Source: Paludibacteraceae bacterium (GTDB lineage Bacteria > Bacteroidota > Bacteroidia > Bacteroidales > Paludibacteraceae). From it: a stretch of 55,256 nucleotides of DNA. Positions 40,551 through 49,194 of this stretch are shown here, piece by piece. The translations under genes were made by a program, and so were the position numbers. The notes beneath the pieces are model-generated. The model was given only the letters and a program-made list of their open reading frames with translations. It was not told the DNA's origin and made no database searches. The stretch lies in the NCBI GenBank assembly GCA_017961765.1, contig JAGCWQ010000044.1, positions 1 to 55,256 of the forward strand. Reading direction: 5' to 3'. How positions within the stretch are numbered: position 1 is the stretch's first letter; each line of letters starts with the position of its first letter.

Positions 40551-43397
40551 TTAGAATGCAATAGACTCCTCATTGATCTCAATAAGCTTCTTGTTTTTGA
40601 AAGCGAAGGCGATACCATGCTCCTCATCGCAGTTACAGTCTCCAGAAAGACAAATGTCTGGGAACTTTTCGTGGTTCTCCGCTTCCTCAACATTCAGATA
40701 AACCTTGCTAATCGAAAGTTCATTATGCAGCTCATCCGCCGTGATATGCTCGCCACCCCAACTATTGTAAGTGTCATTACAATAATCCAACACATCCTGC
40801 TTGATTGTATTCGTGTCGAATTCAGTAGTCAACCACTTCAAGACCTCCACCTCCTCGTCTGTAAGATCCTCGTCGTCTGAGCCGTATCCAGACCTCATAA
40901 TCGACAAATCAATCAGAAGACCGAAGAGGTTGAGGTAGGCCGTGTCGTTCATTTTCCACTTCTTTCTAGTACGGCTCTCCTTCACATCGGCGATGTTTCT
41001 TAAAATCCTTTCTCTTTTAGCCATTTGCACGTCATCATCAGAGAGGATCGCAGCAATGCTCCCTCCATCCCACTCCTTAACGACACACCAACCATAGTTG
41101 CCGTCACGAGCGATATAGAGTTTGTATGGAACGATTCTATTGTCTTTTTTCCTACGGACCACCGCCTTGAAGTTTTCCTTCGCCTTCTGCTGAAGCCGTT
41201 CGAAAAATGAGCTTTGTTTTTCCAAATATTCCGCATAAGCCACACGCTGCGCCTCCGCAATTCCATCTTTTCCAGAGCCTTCCAATTCTATTTCGATAGA
41301 GGCATCCTTTCCTAAAAATTCCGCAGCAGACTTACCCTTCCAACTATTCTTTCCATCATGGTAAAGTTCGCCGAAAAGATCATCGGTGATTTTCAAAGCA
41401 TTGTCAGGAGCGATAAGTCCCATTTCCTTCAACTTTCTCAAATTATCCAAAGCATACTTGTTGCGTAGCTTGGCAGCCTTTCGAAACCATTCAGCCGCCT
41501 TTTCATAATTTGGAGCCACACCCACACCTTTCTGATAACAGAGCCCCAATTGGTTCTGCGCATTCACATACCCTTGTTCGGCAGCCTTAGCGTACCACTC
41601 AACAGCATTCTTGCTATTTTTAGGGACACCTTCACCGCCCTCGTAACAAATGCCTAAATTATATTGGGCGACAGCAAGCCCTTGCATTGCCGCCTTAGTC
41701 CACCACTCAACAGCTAATTCATTGCTCTTTGGCACTCCTTCTCCCTTGTAGTAGCGATATGCCAAACGATGTTGAGCCTCGGCATCTCCTGCATTGGCCG
41801 TCTTTCGGAGTTTGGCGATCCCGGCGTCAACCTCACACAGCCAACCTTTATCATCGCCATCCAACAAGATTTCCTCCGTCTTATTGTAATCTACAAACGT
41901 CTTAACATCCACATCTTTATTCAAGGCCGAGACATGGATAACAGAAAGTTTGGGGCAATCAGAAAAGATCCCTGTTCTAATTTTTGACACAGAATTGAGA
42001 AACGTGACCGAAGTCAGCTCTTGACATCCATCGAACGTATGATAACTTATTACCTGGGAAGGAAGCTTAATCTCTTTGAGTGATTTGCAAAAGGCAAAGA
42101 CATACCCGCTTTCCTCATCACCCAAATTTGCCTTCGAAAGAAGAGTCACATTAGAAAGTCCAGAACCAGCAAAAGCATAATAGCCCACCTGATCAACCGT
42201 AGCCGGTATAGTTATGCTATTCAGGTTTTTACAATTTCGGAAGGCATTCGTACCAATCACTCGAAGAGAAGCAGGTATAGTGATATCGGATAATCTCGAG
42301 CAATCATAGAAAGCTCCATTCTCAAGAGATGCAAGGGATTCGGGGAAATAAAAAGTTTCCAGTTTCGAACATTCATAAAAAGCCGATTCCCCCATTTTGA
42401 GAAGCCCCTCCGTATCCTTCACCTTTCGCAAAGAAGTACATCTGGAGAAACAACTTTTTCCTAAAGTCACCACATTTTTACCCAAAGTGACAGAGGCAAG
42501 TTGTCCACACCTCTCAAAAGCAGACTCCCCTATTTCAGTAACCGACTCTGGGACCTGAACCGTCTCCGCATCAGTCAGGCAGGCAATCAACACCTTACCA
42601 TCGGCAGAGAGCAAGAATCCGTTTTCCACTCGGATGTGCGGGTTATCGGGAGAGATGGTAATTTTAGTAGCAGGAGGGAACGAGTCACGCTTAATCATCT
42701 CAACATTAGCAGGTATTTCTACCTCTTTCAAACTATCGCACCCCTCAAAAGCTCGCGATTTGATTATTTTGAGCGACTTCGGCAATTTCACCGATGCCAA
42801 CTTTGTGCAACGTGAGAAAACATCAGTATTCAACGTTTCAATACCCTCCGGCAACTCGATAGAAGTAAGGCTGGAACAATACATAAAAGCACTGACTCCC
42901 AACGTTTGCATCTCTTGCGGGAAGACCACCTCCTCCAAGGCCGACGCATTTTTGAAGGAATCATAAGGCAACTCCTTCAACGACTTGGGAAGAACCACCT
43001 TCTTCAAGTTACGACAAGACCAAAAGACTCCACGGCCCAACTTTTCCACTGAATCGGGCAATCGCATCTCCGTCAGGCTTAAGCATTCAGAAAATGCCAC
43101 GTCGTCTATTCTCGTCAAGCCCTCCGGCAACGATATATTGGCAAGTTTAGGGCAATAAGAAAAAGCATTCTCGCATATCCTATTCAAGGTAGTTGGGAGC
43201 GTAACCGAGATCAAATTTTTGCAACTATTAAAAGCATAATACTCGATTTCCGTCACGCCTTCGCGAATCACCACGGTTTCAATACTTTTGTTATCAGAGA
43301 AACAGAAGCCACCTATAGAGGTCATGTCCGAACCTTCTTCAGGAATTACAATGCTTTTTTCGATTGGTTTTTCACTATTCGCCATATTATTTTTCAT
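40551..43397 (-). CDS. BspA-type leucine-rich repeat plus Sel1 repeat fusion protein
   Basis: 948 residues from the ATG at 43397; an upstream TTG at 43466 would add 23 non-conserved residues. There is no signal peptide or sorting domain. About 25 to 520 holds BspA-type (LRR_5) repeats of 23 residues (for example IREGVTEIEYYAFNSCKNL; LPEGLTRIDDVAFSECLSL). About 530-660 holds three Sel1 repeats (AQHRLAYRYYKGEGV; AQYNLGICYEGGEGV; AQNQLGLCYQKGVGV). The C-terminal 270 residues are a distinct region with YKLYIARDGNYGWCVVKEW and an ending CNCDEEHGIAFAFKNKKLIEI that resembles DUF6985-like immunity or effector-associated domains (tentative). BspA repeats are usually secreted, so a cytoplasmic LRR-Sel1 scaffold is unusual. 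Confidence 0.75.
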   Translation of the reverse strand: MKNNMANSEKPIEKSIVIPEEGSDMTSIGGFCFSDNKSIETVVIREGVTEIEYYAFNSCKNLISVTLPTTLNRICENAFSYCPKLANISLPEGLTRIDDVAFSECLSLTEMRLPDSVEKLGRGVFWSCRNLKKVVLPKSLKELPYDSFKNASALEEVVFPQEMQTLGVSAFMYCSSLTSIELPEGIETLNTDVFSRCTKLASVKLPKSLKIIKSRAFEGCDSLKEVEIPANVEMIKRDSFPPATKITISPDNPHIRVENGFLLSADGKVLIACLTDAETVQVPESVTEIGESAFERCGQLASVTLGKNVVTLGKSCFSRCTSLRKVKDTEGLLKMGESAFYECSKLETFYFPESLASLENGAFYDCSRLSDITIPASLRVIGTNAFRNCKNLNSITIPATVDQVGYYAFAGSGLSNVTLLSKANLGDEESGYVFAFCKSLKEIKLPSQVISYHTFDGCQELTSVTFLNSVSKIRTGIFSDCPKLSVIHVSALNKDVDVKTFVDYNKTEEILLDGDDKGWLCEVDAGIAKLRKTANAGDAEAQHRLAYRYYKGEGVPKSNELAVEWWTKAAMQGLAVAQYNLGICYEGGEGVPKNSKNAVEWYAKAAEQGYVNAQNQLGLCYQKGVGVAPNYEKAAEWFRKAAKLRNKYALDNLRKLKEMGLIAPDNALKITDDLFGELYHDGKNSWKGKSAAEFLGKDASIEIELEGSGKDGIAEAQRVAYAEYLEKQSSFFERLQQKAKENFKAVVRRKKDNRIVPYKLYIARDGNYGWCVVKEWDGGSIAAILSDDDVQMAKRERILRNIADVKESRTRKKWKMNDTAYLNLFGLLIDLSIMRSGYGSDDEDLTDEEVEVLKWLTTEFDTNTIKQDVLDYCNDTYNSWGGEHITADELHNELSISKVYLNVEEAENHEKFPDICLSGDCNCDEEHGIAFAFKNKKLIEINEESIAF

Positions 43398-43492
43398 GCT
43401 AAAATTAAGACAGATCCTAAGATCCATTTCTTCACAACCGCAAGAACCTATTAAGTCGGTTGACAAAAAGTCGTTCGTTCAGGACGGCATTT

Positions 43493-43500
43493 CAAAGTTA
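43493..43500 (-). promoter_or_regulatory. -7 element for the LRR/Sel1 gene
   Basis: The minus strand reads TAACTTTG with TTTC at the -33 position, 19 bases away. It supports a leader of about 90 nt and the ATG at 43397. Confidence 0.5.
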
Positions 43501-43633
43501 AAAATTTTTATGCATTTAGGAAAGCAATAATCAAACGAAAAGGAGAAGTTACAAGGGAGAATACCCGTTACATTTTTTCTCTTTCAATAAAAAAGAGCCA
43601 TACACATATCTTGTCCAATCCGATGAGAATCTC

Positions 43634-43641
43634 TATTTTTG
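43634..43641 (+). promoter_or_regulatory. -7 element for the LURP-one-like gene
   Basis: TATTTTTG followed by CTTAG, a TAnnTTTG match, with CTTG near the -33 position. It lies 41 bases before the ATG at 43682. Confidence 0.5.
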
Positions 43642-43681
43642 CTTAGAAATATAAAAAGCGCATTAATCTGGATTAAAAAAT

Positions 43682-44371
43682 ATGAACGATTTCTTTCTTA
43701 GAGACACCTTCTTCATTGACCAAAAAGCATGGTCGGTAGGCGAGTTCTTCCGCATCTTCGACGAGGAGGGAAAGCAGATTGGATCAATCAAGGAGAGCCT
43801 ACCTGCATTAAACTTTATCTTCTCGCTCATTGTTCCCAAAGACAAACTTCCCTTCACCATCCAACTAAAGGACGAGGCGGACAATGTACTAGCGACTGTC
43901 GACAAGAAACTCTTTACCTTCTCTCGAAAGGTGGATATCAAGAACAGTGACGATAACAAGATTGGTGCCATCAAGAGGAAAGACTTCCTATTCGAAACCT
44001 CCTACAACATATATGGGCCAGACGATTCCATCATCGGCACCATTGTCAACGACGTCTATTCCAGCGACATCAAGGTTACGGACAACGAACAGAAAAACCT
44101 CGCGACCATCCATAGAAAATGGGACAATTCGATGAGCCAAATCTTCTGCGATGCCGATCAATACAAACTTACAGTATCATCGAGGGTAAGCGACCCAGAC
44201 CTCCGTATGGTCATTATCACCGCAGCCTCCGTAATTGACGGAATCAGGAGGAGAATGCCTTCTTGGAAAAGCAGAAAAACCACCTTGGCGGATTCTCAAG
44301 CAAACATGAAAGCTTTGAAAACATTCATCGAACTAATATTGAAAATCATCAAGCAACTTTCTTCGAAGTAA
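43682..44371 (+). CDS. LURP-one/scramblase-like (Tubby-fold) protein
   Basis: 229 residues. Alternating short strands with G-x-I and D-x-K steps: FFRIFDEEGKQIGSIKESL, PFTIQLKDEADNVLATVDKKLFTFSRKVDIKNSDDNKIGAIKRK, YNIYGPDDSIIGTIVND. This is the pattern of the LURP-one-related/phospholipid scramblase family, a 12-strand barrel around one helix. The long C-terminal helix DLRMVIITAASVIDGIRRR is the likely buried helix; about 35 more residues follow. The bacterial role is unknown. It has no signal peptide. It converges with the Rpn fragment at 44503. Confidence 0.65.
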   Translation: MNDFFLRDTFFIDQKAWSVGEFFRIFDEEGKQIGSIKESLPALNFIFSLIVPKDKLPFTIQLKDEADNVLATVDKKLFTFSRKVDIKNSDDNKIGAIKRKDFLFETSYNIYGPDDSIIGTIVNDVYSSDIKVTDNEQKNLATIHRKWDNSMSQIFCDADQYKLTVSSRVSDPDLRMVIITAASVIDGIRRRMPSWKSRKTTLADSQANMKALKTFIELILKIIKQLSSK

Positions 44372-44502
44372 CACTACTAATTATCAACATATTAACATCA
44401 ATCAAAGAGAGTTTCCGTGGCAACGAGCCCATACTATTGTATAGGCTCAAATTCGTTTTTATCCGTACAACAAACTAAACATACTGCGGATTTTCAATGT
44501 TT

Positions 44503-44766
44503 CTACAACTCCTCAATCTCCTCTTCCGTCAATCCTGTAATATCAGAAATGTCGACAAAGTCCATGCCTTTGTCCTTCATCTTTTTGGCATTGCGAAGTT
44601 TCTCCTCTCGTTCGCCCTCGGCGCGACCTTCTGTCCGTCCCTCAGCCAACCCCTCGGCACGTCCTTCTGCTCGCCCCTCTTCTTTCCCTTCTCGTTTTGC
44701 AGTGGAGAGGACATTGCTGAAGTCCCAGAATATTTTCAAACTCTCCTCGTATTCCGTCTTAGCCAT
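44503..44766 (-). pseudogene. Duplicated 3' fragment of the Rpn-type nuclease gene
   Basis: The reading frame encodes 87 residues from the ATG at 44766 (MAKTEYEESLKIFWDF...) and matches the last third of the gene at 44813-45739 nearly word for word: STAKREGKEEGRAEGR, EREEKLRNAKKMKDKGMD, ISDITGLT and the final EIEEL. The nuclease domain is missing. It lies immediately downstream of the full gene, so it arose by partial tandem duplication. It keeps a start and stop, so a free helical tail peptide could still be made. Confidence 0.8.
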
Positions 44767-44812
44767 ATCAATGAATTGGACAATTCCTACTTTCAATCAA
44801 AGCCATTGAACA

Positions 44813-45739
44813 TCACAGCTCCTCAATCTCCCCTGCCGTTAATCCTGTAATATCAGAAATGTCGGCTAAGTCCATGCCTTTATCCTTCATCTTTTTGGCA
44901 TTGCGAAGTTTCTCCTCTCGCTCGCCCTCGGCACGTCCTTCTGCTCGACCTTCCGCACGACCCTCTGCGCGGCCCTCTTCTTTCCCTTCTCGTTTTGCAG
45001 TGGAGAGGACATTGCTGAAGTCCCAGAATATTTTCAAGCTCTCCTCGTATTCCGTCTTGTCTTTGGCTGTCAATTGGGCGACCTCGGCCTCGGAGAAGAG
45101 TCGTTTGAAAATGGCTTCGGTCAACACCTCCGGCTTGTTGCTTAATTGGGAAAGGTTCTTTATCGCATAGAGCCACTTGTCCAAGAAGGTCTCCAGTTCC
45201 AATTCTGTCTTCTTGAATTTCGGCATTTCAAGGAAGACATAGTTCAAGTTTTCGTTGAAGACATTGTTCTCGTCATCCTTCAACTTGACCTTGGTGATGA
45301 CTTTCTCCTCATGGCCTTCCGTATGGTCCATCACGAAATTGAGTATGCCAACAACATAAACAGGTGTCAACGTGTAATCCCAAGGCTTGGTCGTACTTCC
45401 CTTCTGCCCTTGTTCACGGATGGCGAACGAGGAGTAGTAGAGTGCCCTATCACGGAAGCTGTCCTGCTTCGCCTTCTGCATCTCCACGATGAAGTGCTCA
45501 CCCTTCGCCGTCGTGCAGTACACGTCGTAGATGGCTCTCCGTTCGTTGATGCTGTCGCCCAACTGCTCGGGATTCAAATAGGTCAAATTCTTGATCTCGG
45601 AATCGCCCGTGAAACCCAACAGCTGATTCAAAAAACTGATTAGCAAATCCTTATTCGCCTCCGTTCCGAACAACTTCTTGAAAGCGAAATCAGTGTAGAA
45701 ATTTACGTAGCGCGACAACGCCGTCCCTGGTATGCACAT
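44813..45739 (-). CDS. Rpn/PD-(D/E)XK nuclease-family (transposase-like) protein
   Basis: 308 residues. The N-terminus SRYVNFYTDFAFKKLFGTEANKDLLISFLNQLLG is the usual start of the PD-(D/E)XK nuclease family transposase group (RpnA-like). Active-site residues are the Asp in RRAIYDVYC and Glu-x-Gln in HFIVEMQKA. The C-terminal third is a helix-rich linker with four-residue EGRA repeats (KEEGRAEGRAEGRAEGRAEGEREE) and the tail DISDITGLTAGEIEEL. Such proteins promote RecA-independent recombination or act as host-encoded nucleases and occur in many near-identical copies. A -7 element is at 45768. The EGRA repeat number differs from the downstream fragment, a sign of slippage. Confidence 0.82.
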   Translation of the reverse strand: MCIPGTALSRYVNFYTDFAFKKLFGTEANKDLLISFLNQLLGFTGDSEIKNLTYLNPEQLGDSINERRAIYDVYCTTAKGEHFIVEMQKAKQDSFRDRALYYSSFAIREQGQKGSTTKPWDYTLTPVYVVGILNFVMDHTEGHEEKVITKVKLKDDENNVFNENLNYVFLEMPKFKKTELELETFLDKWLYAIKNLSQLSNKPEVLTEAIFKRLFSEAEVAQLTAKDKTEYEESLKIFWDFSNVLSTAKREGKEEGRAEGRAEGRAEGRAEGEREEKLRNAKKMKDKGMDLADISDITGLTAGEIEEL

Positions 45740-45767
45740 AGTACTTTTTGTTTTTTAGTTTACATCA

Positions 45768-45775
45768 CAAAGTTA
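45768..45775 (-). promoter_or_regulatory. -7 element for the Rpn-type gene
   Basis: The minus strand reads TAACTTTG, an exact TAnnTTTG match, 29 bases before the ATG. Confidence 0.55.
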
Positions 45776-45895
45776 GGAAAACTTTAGTTGAAAATTAAAT
45801 CACAGAGACATTTCTGTGAAAAACAAGAGATTTTTAGAGCTTCCCTATAGATAATTTCCTATATTTACCACACAAAACCATTAGATCGTTCATCC

Positions 45896-48800
45896 ATGAA
45901 AAGACATTGTTTTTCTCTGTTGGCACTTCTCGTTGCCTTCGTCCCTTTTTCACGAGCCGACATCGACATCACCAACCTCTATCTGCAAAACGCAGGGTTT
46001 GACGATGAATCTCATTTCGATTACCACAAATCGGACAATGGGAACGTGGCTCAAGAGATTCTGGATATCTATGGATGGAACAAAGACATCGGTGTGGATT
46101 ACACCGTCACTGGCATCTACGAATTAGGCACAGCCAAAACCTTCAACACCTACGGAAAGGTTCCCTCTTCTGGCTACGATGGTTCCTCAGGCGGATGCCT
46201 TGCTCTCAGCACGGGCTGGGAGGAATCCATGAAATACTATCAATCCATCGCCCTTCCTGCCGGCAAATACAAACTTCAATCGGCATTCTACAACGGAAGC
46301 AATACCGACAGTGGCTACAGCCTTTTGGGGTGGATTGGGAAGGACGGGAAGAATTCCATGTCTTCAATTTCCTCCTTTCCTCTGAACCGATGGACGCTCG
46401 ACGAGGTCTCCTTCTCCCTTGCCAACGAAACAGAAGGCCGCATCCAAATCGGATTCAAGGCTGTCGCCAACGGCTCGGCCAACTCAGCTAAGGTTGTCGC
46501 CGACTTCGTCAAACTCTACCTCGTGGGAAACAACGAGGACCTATTGTCCGAGATACGCTCCGCTCTGAACAACACCCTATCTTCTGCAAAAACTCTTTAC
46601 GGGGAAGGAAATGGCGAAAAAGCCGAAAGACTGCAAACAGCCATAGAGAAAGCGCAAAACATACTCGACAACGCCACTTCCTACTCGGAAATCTTCAAGG
46701 AGAAAGAGGCACTGAGCCAAGAGATGGAGCTTTACCAATGGGCAAACTCCTCCCTTGAGAATCCTTCCGACTTCACAAAGTTCATCATCAACCCGAACTT
46801 CGAAGAGGGACTCAACGGATGGTCCCAATCAGGATTGAAAACCCAAACAAACGCCTCTTTCTCGATGAAATCGGGTAATACCTACGTCGAGAAATGGGTC
46901 TCCGCAGGGGGCAGTGCAGGTAACGTACAAATCTCCCAAGAGATAAACAATGATCTTCCCATGGGCATCTACCAACTTAAAGTCGCCGCTCAAAATCTCC
47001 AAGAAGGGAACGGCAACCAGAAAGGAGCCTGGATCTTCGCAGGGAATGACAGTCTCGAAGTATCCGAAGCCAAAGAGTACACCCTCCAGTTCACCCTCAT
47101 CGAAACTGCCTACTCCATCGGATTCCTCACCCAGAACACCACCGGCAACTGGGTTGCAGTGGACAACTTCCGACTCTACTACAGCGCAGCTAAAATCGAC
47201 GACTACAAGGAAGAGTTGGCTCGACGCACTGCAATCGCCAACACCCTACTAGCAGGCCGAATGAACAAGAGTCATCGGGAGAACCTCCAAGCAAAGCTAA
47301 AGCAGGCGGAAGCATGGTTGGAAAGTCCATCGGAAGAGAACTTGGCAAGCCTCGCCGAGGATCTACGTAAAGCCACTCAATCCGCCCAAACATCCGAAAC
47401 GGCATACGAACGACTCTCCTCATTAATTGAAGAGGCCAAAGAGACTCGACAAGAACAAGGCAAGGGCAACGACCAACTGACGGCCGCCATCCAAAAAGCT
47501 GAAAAGGATTGGAACGACGAGTCGCAAACCTTAGCAGACATAAACGCCAGCACGAAGGATCTGCAAACGGCCATCCTCCTCTACAAGACGGAGAATGCCA
47601 TCGGAAACATTCCTACCGTGGTGACAGACCCTCGCCATGCCAGAGGTGCCACCAAAGCCTTCGGTCGTGCCTCCTTCTCAGGCGACGACATCATCGAAAG
47701 AGGATTCTGCTGGAGCACGCAAAGCGACCCGACCATCCTCGACCAACGCTCCACGCTCTCGTATGACAACAACGGGAAGATTTTCGTGATTGAGGGACTT
47801 TCTCCCCAAACATTCTACTATATCCGTCCTTATGCCATCAGCAGTTCCTACGCTGTCGGTTATGGTGAAAGCATAAAGATATGTACCTTGCCGATGGGTG
47901 AAATCACATGGAGCTACAACAACGGAGGATCAGCAGACGAGAACGCCAGGATCAACGATGCCGTCGCCGATGCTGTTGACGTCTGGAACAACCTAACCAG
48001 CATCCGCGGTCTTCGGCTCTCCGTCTCTTATGGTGCCAGCACACAGACGGCTGACTGCAGCTACGGCGGCTCCATGCGGGTGGGTCCCAACGCCAGCTAC
48101 CAACGCACGGGTACCATCCAACACGAAATGTGCCATGCGGCAGGCGTCGGAACCACCAACCGATGGTACAACGATGCCACCTACCGTGAAAACGTGAGCA
48201 AAGGCTTCTGGTTGGGCGAACGGACCGACCAAATCCTACAATTCCTCGAAAATGACAACGAGGCACACCTAAAAGGGGACAACACCCACTTCTGGCCTTA
48301 CGGAATAAACGGCGCACACGAAGACGACGGGACAAGGATGCTATACTACGCCAATGCCCTAATCATCCAAGCATTGGGAGAAGACTTCCTTCCTCCTATT
48401 TATGGGGCCTTCGCCTCTCCTGCCTACACGTTCATCCAAGAGGACAACGAATATTACTACATCCTGCCGGAAAACGGGGCGACAAACACGCCTTCGCTAC
48501 TCCACAGCAATGGCAACGGGACGGATCTGAAAACAAGCGATTGGAAAACAATCCTCAACGACCATGCCTTCGCTTGGCAGATTCAATTCAACCCAGAAAA
48601 CCAACTCTACGAGTTCAAGAACATTCTTACGGAAAGAGCTTTGACCAACAACAATTCCCAGGTTCAACTCAGTTCGAAAGAGAACTTCGGGCTTCAACTA
48701 TTAGGCTCACGCAAAAAAGTGGAGAATGGGACTTTCAACCTCAAATCCTATTGGGTAACCTTCTCCGACGGCACAGACCACCCGAATGCCCTCACCGAAA

Positions 48801-49135
48801 ACTGGGGCAACCTCTCGGCCACTCGATTCGACCACCAGAACTCAGCCTCCGCCCAACGATGGATCATCCTCTCACGAAGGGAAGTTAAAGCTTTAGCCGG
48901 CGACTATACGGAGCTACAGGAAGAGCCCGTTTCCGCATCCTCCCTCATCGTCACAAGTGCCCAAGGAGGCCTCCTCATTGAGACGACCCACCGAGGTGAA
49001 TGGATTACCATCCACGACATTCAAGGGAAAACGGTCATGCAATTCTACATGCAGGCGGAACTACAGAGGTTCCAACCTCTCGAACCTGGATTCTACATTG
49101 TCAATGGGAAGAAAGGGGTGGCCTTACGGAAATGA
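45896..49135 (+). CDS. Modular T9SS-exported putative zinc metalloprotease
   Basis: 1079 residues. Signal peptide at 1-21. The N-terminal half has two carbohydrate-binding-like beta sandwiches (about 25-210: LALSTGWEESMKYYQSIALPAGKYKL; about 295-430: NPNFEEGLNGWSQSG) joined by FIVAR-like helical linkers, and another helical linker at about 440-570. Next come a fibronectin-like domain (about 575-680, IIERGFCWSTQSDPT) and the catalytic region with H743-E-M-C-H747 in TIQHEMCHAAGVGT, an HExxH zinc motif. The third ligand is not obvious. A ricin-like or beta-trefoil segment follows (about 855-1000), and the last 80 residues (WITIHDIQGKTVM...LEPGFYIVNGKKG) are a type A T9SS sorting domain. It probably cleaves glycosylated surface proteins (inference). 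A TATATTTA near -7 element is at 45860. Confidence 0.78.
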   Translation: MKRHCFSLLALLVAFVPFSRADIDITNLYLQNAGFDDESHFDYHKSDNGNVAQEILDIYGWNKDIGVDYTVTGIYELGTAKTFNTYGKVPSSGYDGSSGGCLALSTGWEESMKYYQSIALPAGKYKLQSAFYNGSNTDSGYSLLGWIGKDGKNSMSSISSFPLNRWTLDEVSFSLANETEGRIQIGFKAVANGSANSAKVVADFVKLYLVGNNEDLLSEIRSALNNTLSSAKTLYGEGNGEKAERLQTAIEKAQNILDNATSYSEIFKEKEALSQEMELYQWANSSLENPSDFTKFIINPNFEEGLNGWSQSGLKTQTNASFSMKSGNTYVEKWVSAGGSAGNVQISQEINNDLPMGIYQLKVAAQNLQEGNGNQKGAWIFAGNDSLEVSEAKEYTLQFTLIETAYSIGFLTQNTTGNWVAVDNFRLYYSAAKIDDYKEELARRTAIANTLLAGRMNKSHRENLQAKLKQAEAWLESPSEENLASLAEDLRKATQSAQTSETAYERLSSLIEEAKETRQEQGKGNDQLTAAIQKAEKDWNDESQTLADINASTKDLQTAILLYKTENAIGNIPTVVTDPRHARGATKAFGRASFSGDDIIERGFCWSTQSDPTILDQRSTLSYDNNGKIFVIEGLSPQTFYYIRPYAISSSYAVGYGESIKICTLPMGEITWSYNNGGSADENARINDAVADAVDVWNNLTSIRGLRLSVSYGASTQTADCSYGGSMRVGPNASYQRTGTIQHEMCHAAGVGTTNRWYNDATYRENVSKGFWLGERTDQILQFLENDNEAHLKGDNTHFWPYGINGAHEDDGTRMLYYANALIIQALGEDFLPPIYGAFASPAYTFIQEDNEYYYILPENGATNTPSLLHSNGNGTDLKTSDWKTILNDHAFAWQIQFNPENQLYEFKNILTERALTNNNSQVQLSSKENFGLQLLGSRKKVENGTFNLKSYWVTFSDGTDHPNALTENWGNLSATRFDHQNSASAQRWIILSRREVKALAGDYTELQEEPVSASSLIVTSAQGGLLIETTHRGEWITIHDIQGKTVMQFYMQAELQRFQPLEPGFYIVNGKKGVALRK

Positions 49136-49142
49136 AGAGACA

Positions 49143-49185
49143 CACGGCCGTGGTAGAGAGGCACGGCCGTGCGTCTCTACCACGG
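49143..49185. repeat. REP-like 38-bp nested palindrome in a convergent intergenic gap
   Basis: CCGTGGTAGAGA at 49148-49159 pairs with TCTCTACCACGG at 49174-49185. The centre GCACGGCCGTGC (49161-49172) is itself a perfect palindrome, so only one G-G mismatch breaks a 38-bp dyad. A second CACGGCCGTG at 49143-49152 allows an alternative 17-bp stem with the half at 49162-49178. It starts 8 bases after the protease stop and ends 9 bases before the stop of the opposing gene, so it could terminate both transcripts. It resembles dispersed REP elements. Confidence 0.8.
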
Positions 49186-49194
49186 TAACCTCCT

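Noticed and set aside
44620-45000. 12-base direct repeats as a non-coding minisatellite
   Set aside because: They are in frame in the Rpn-type gene and its fragment (EGRA tetrapeptides), so they are coding repeats prone to slippage.
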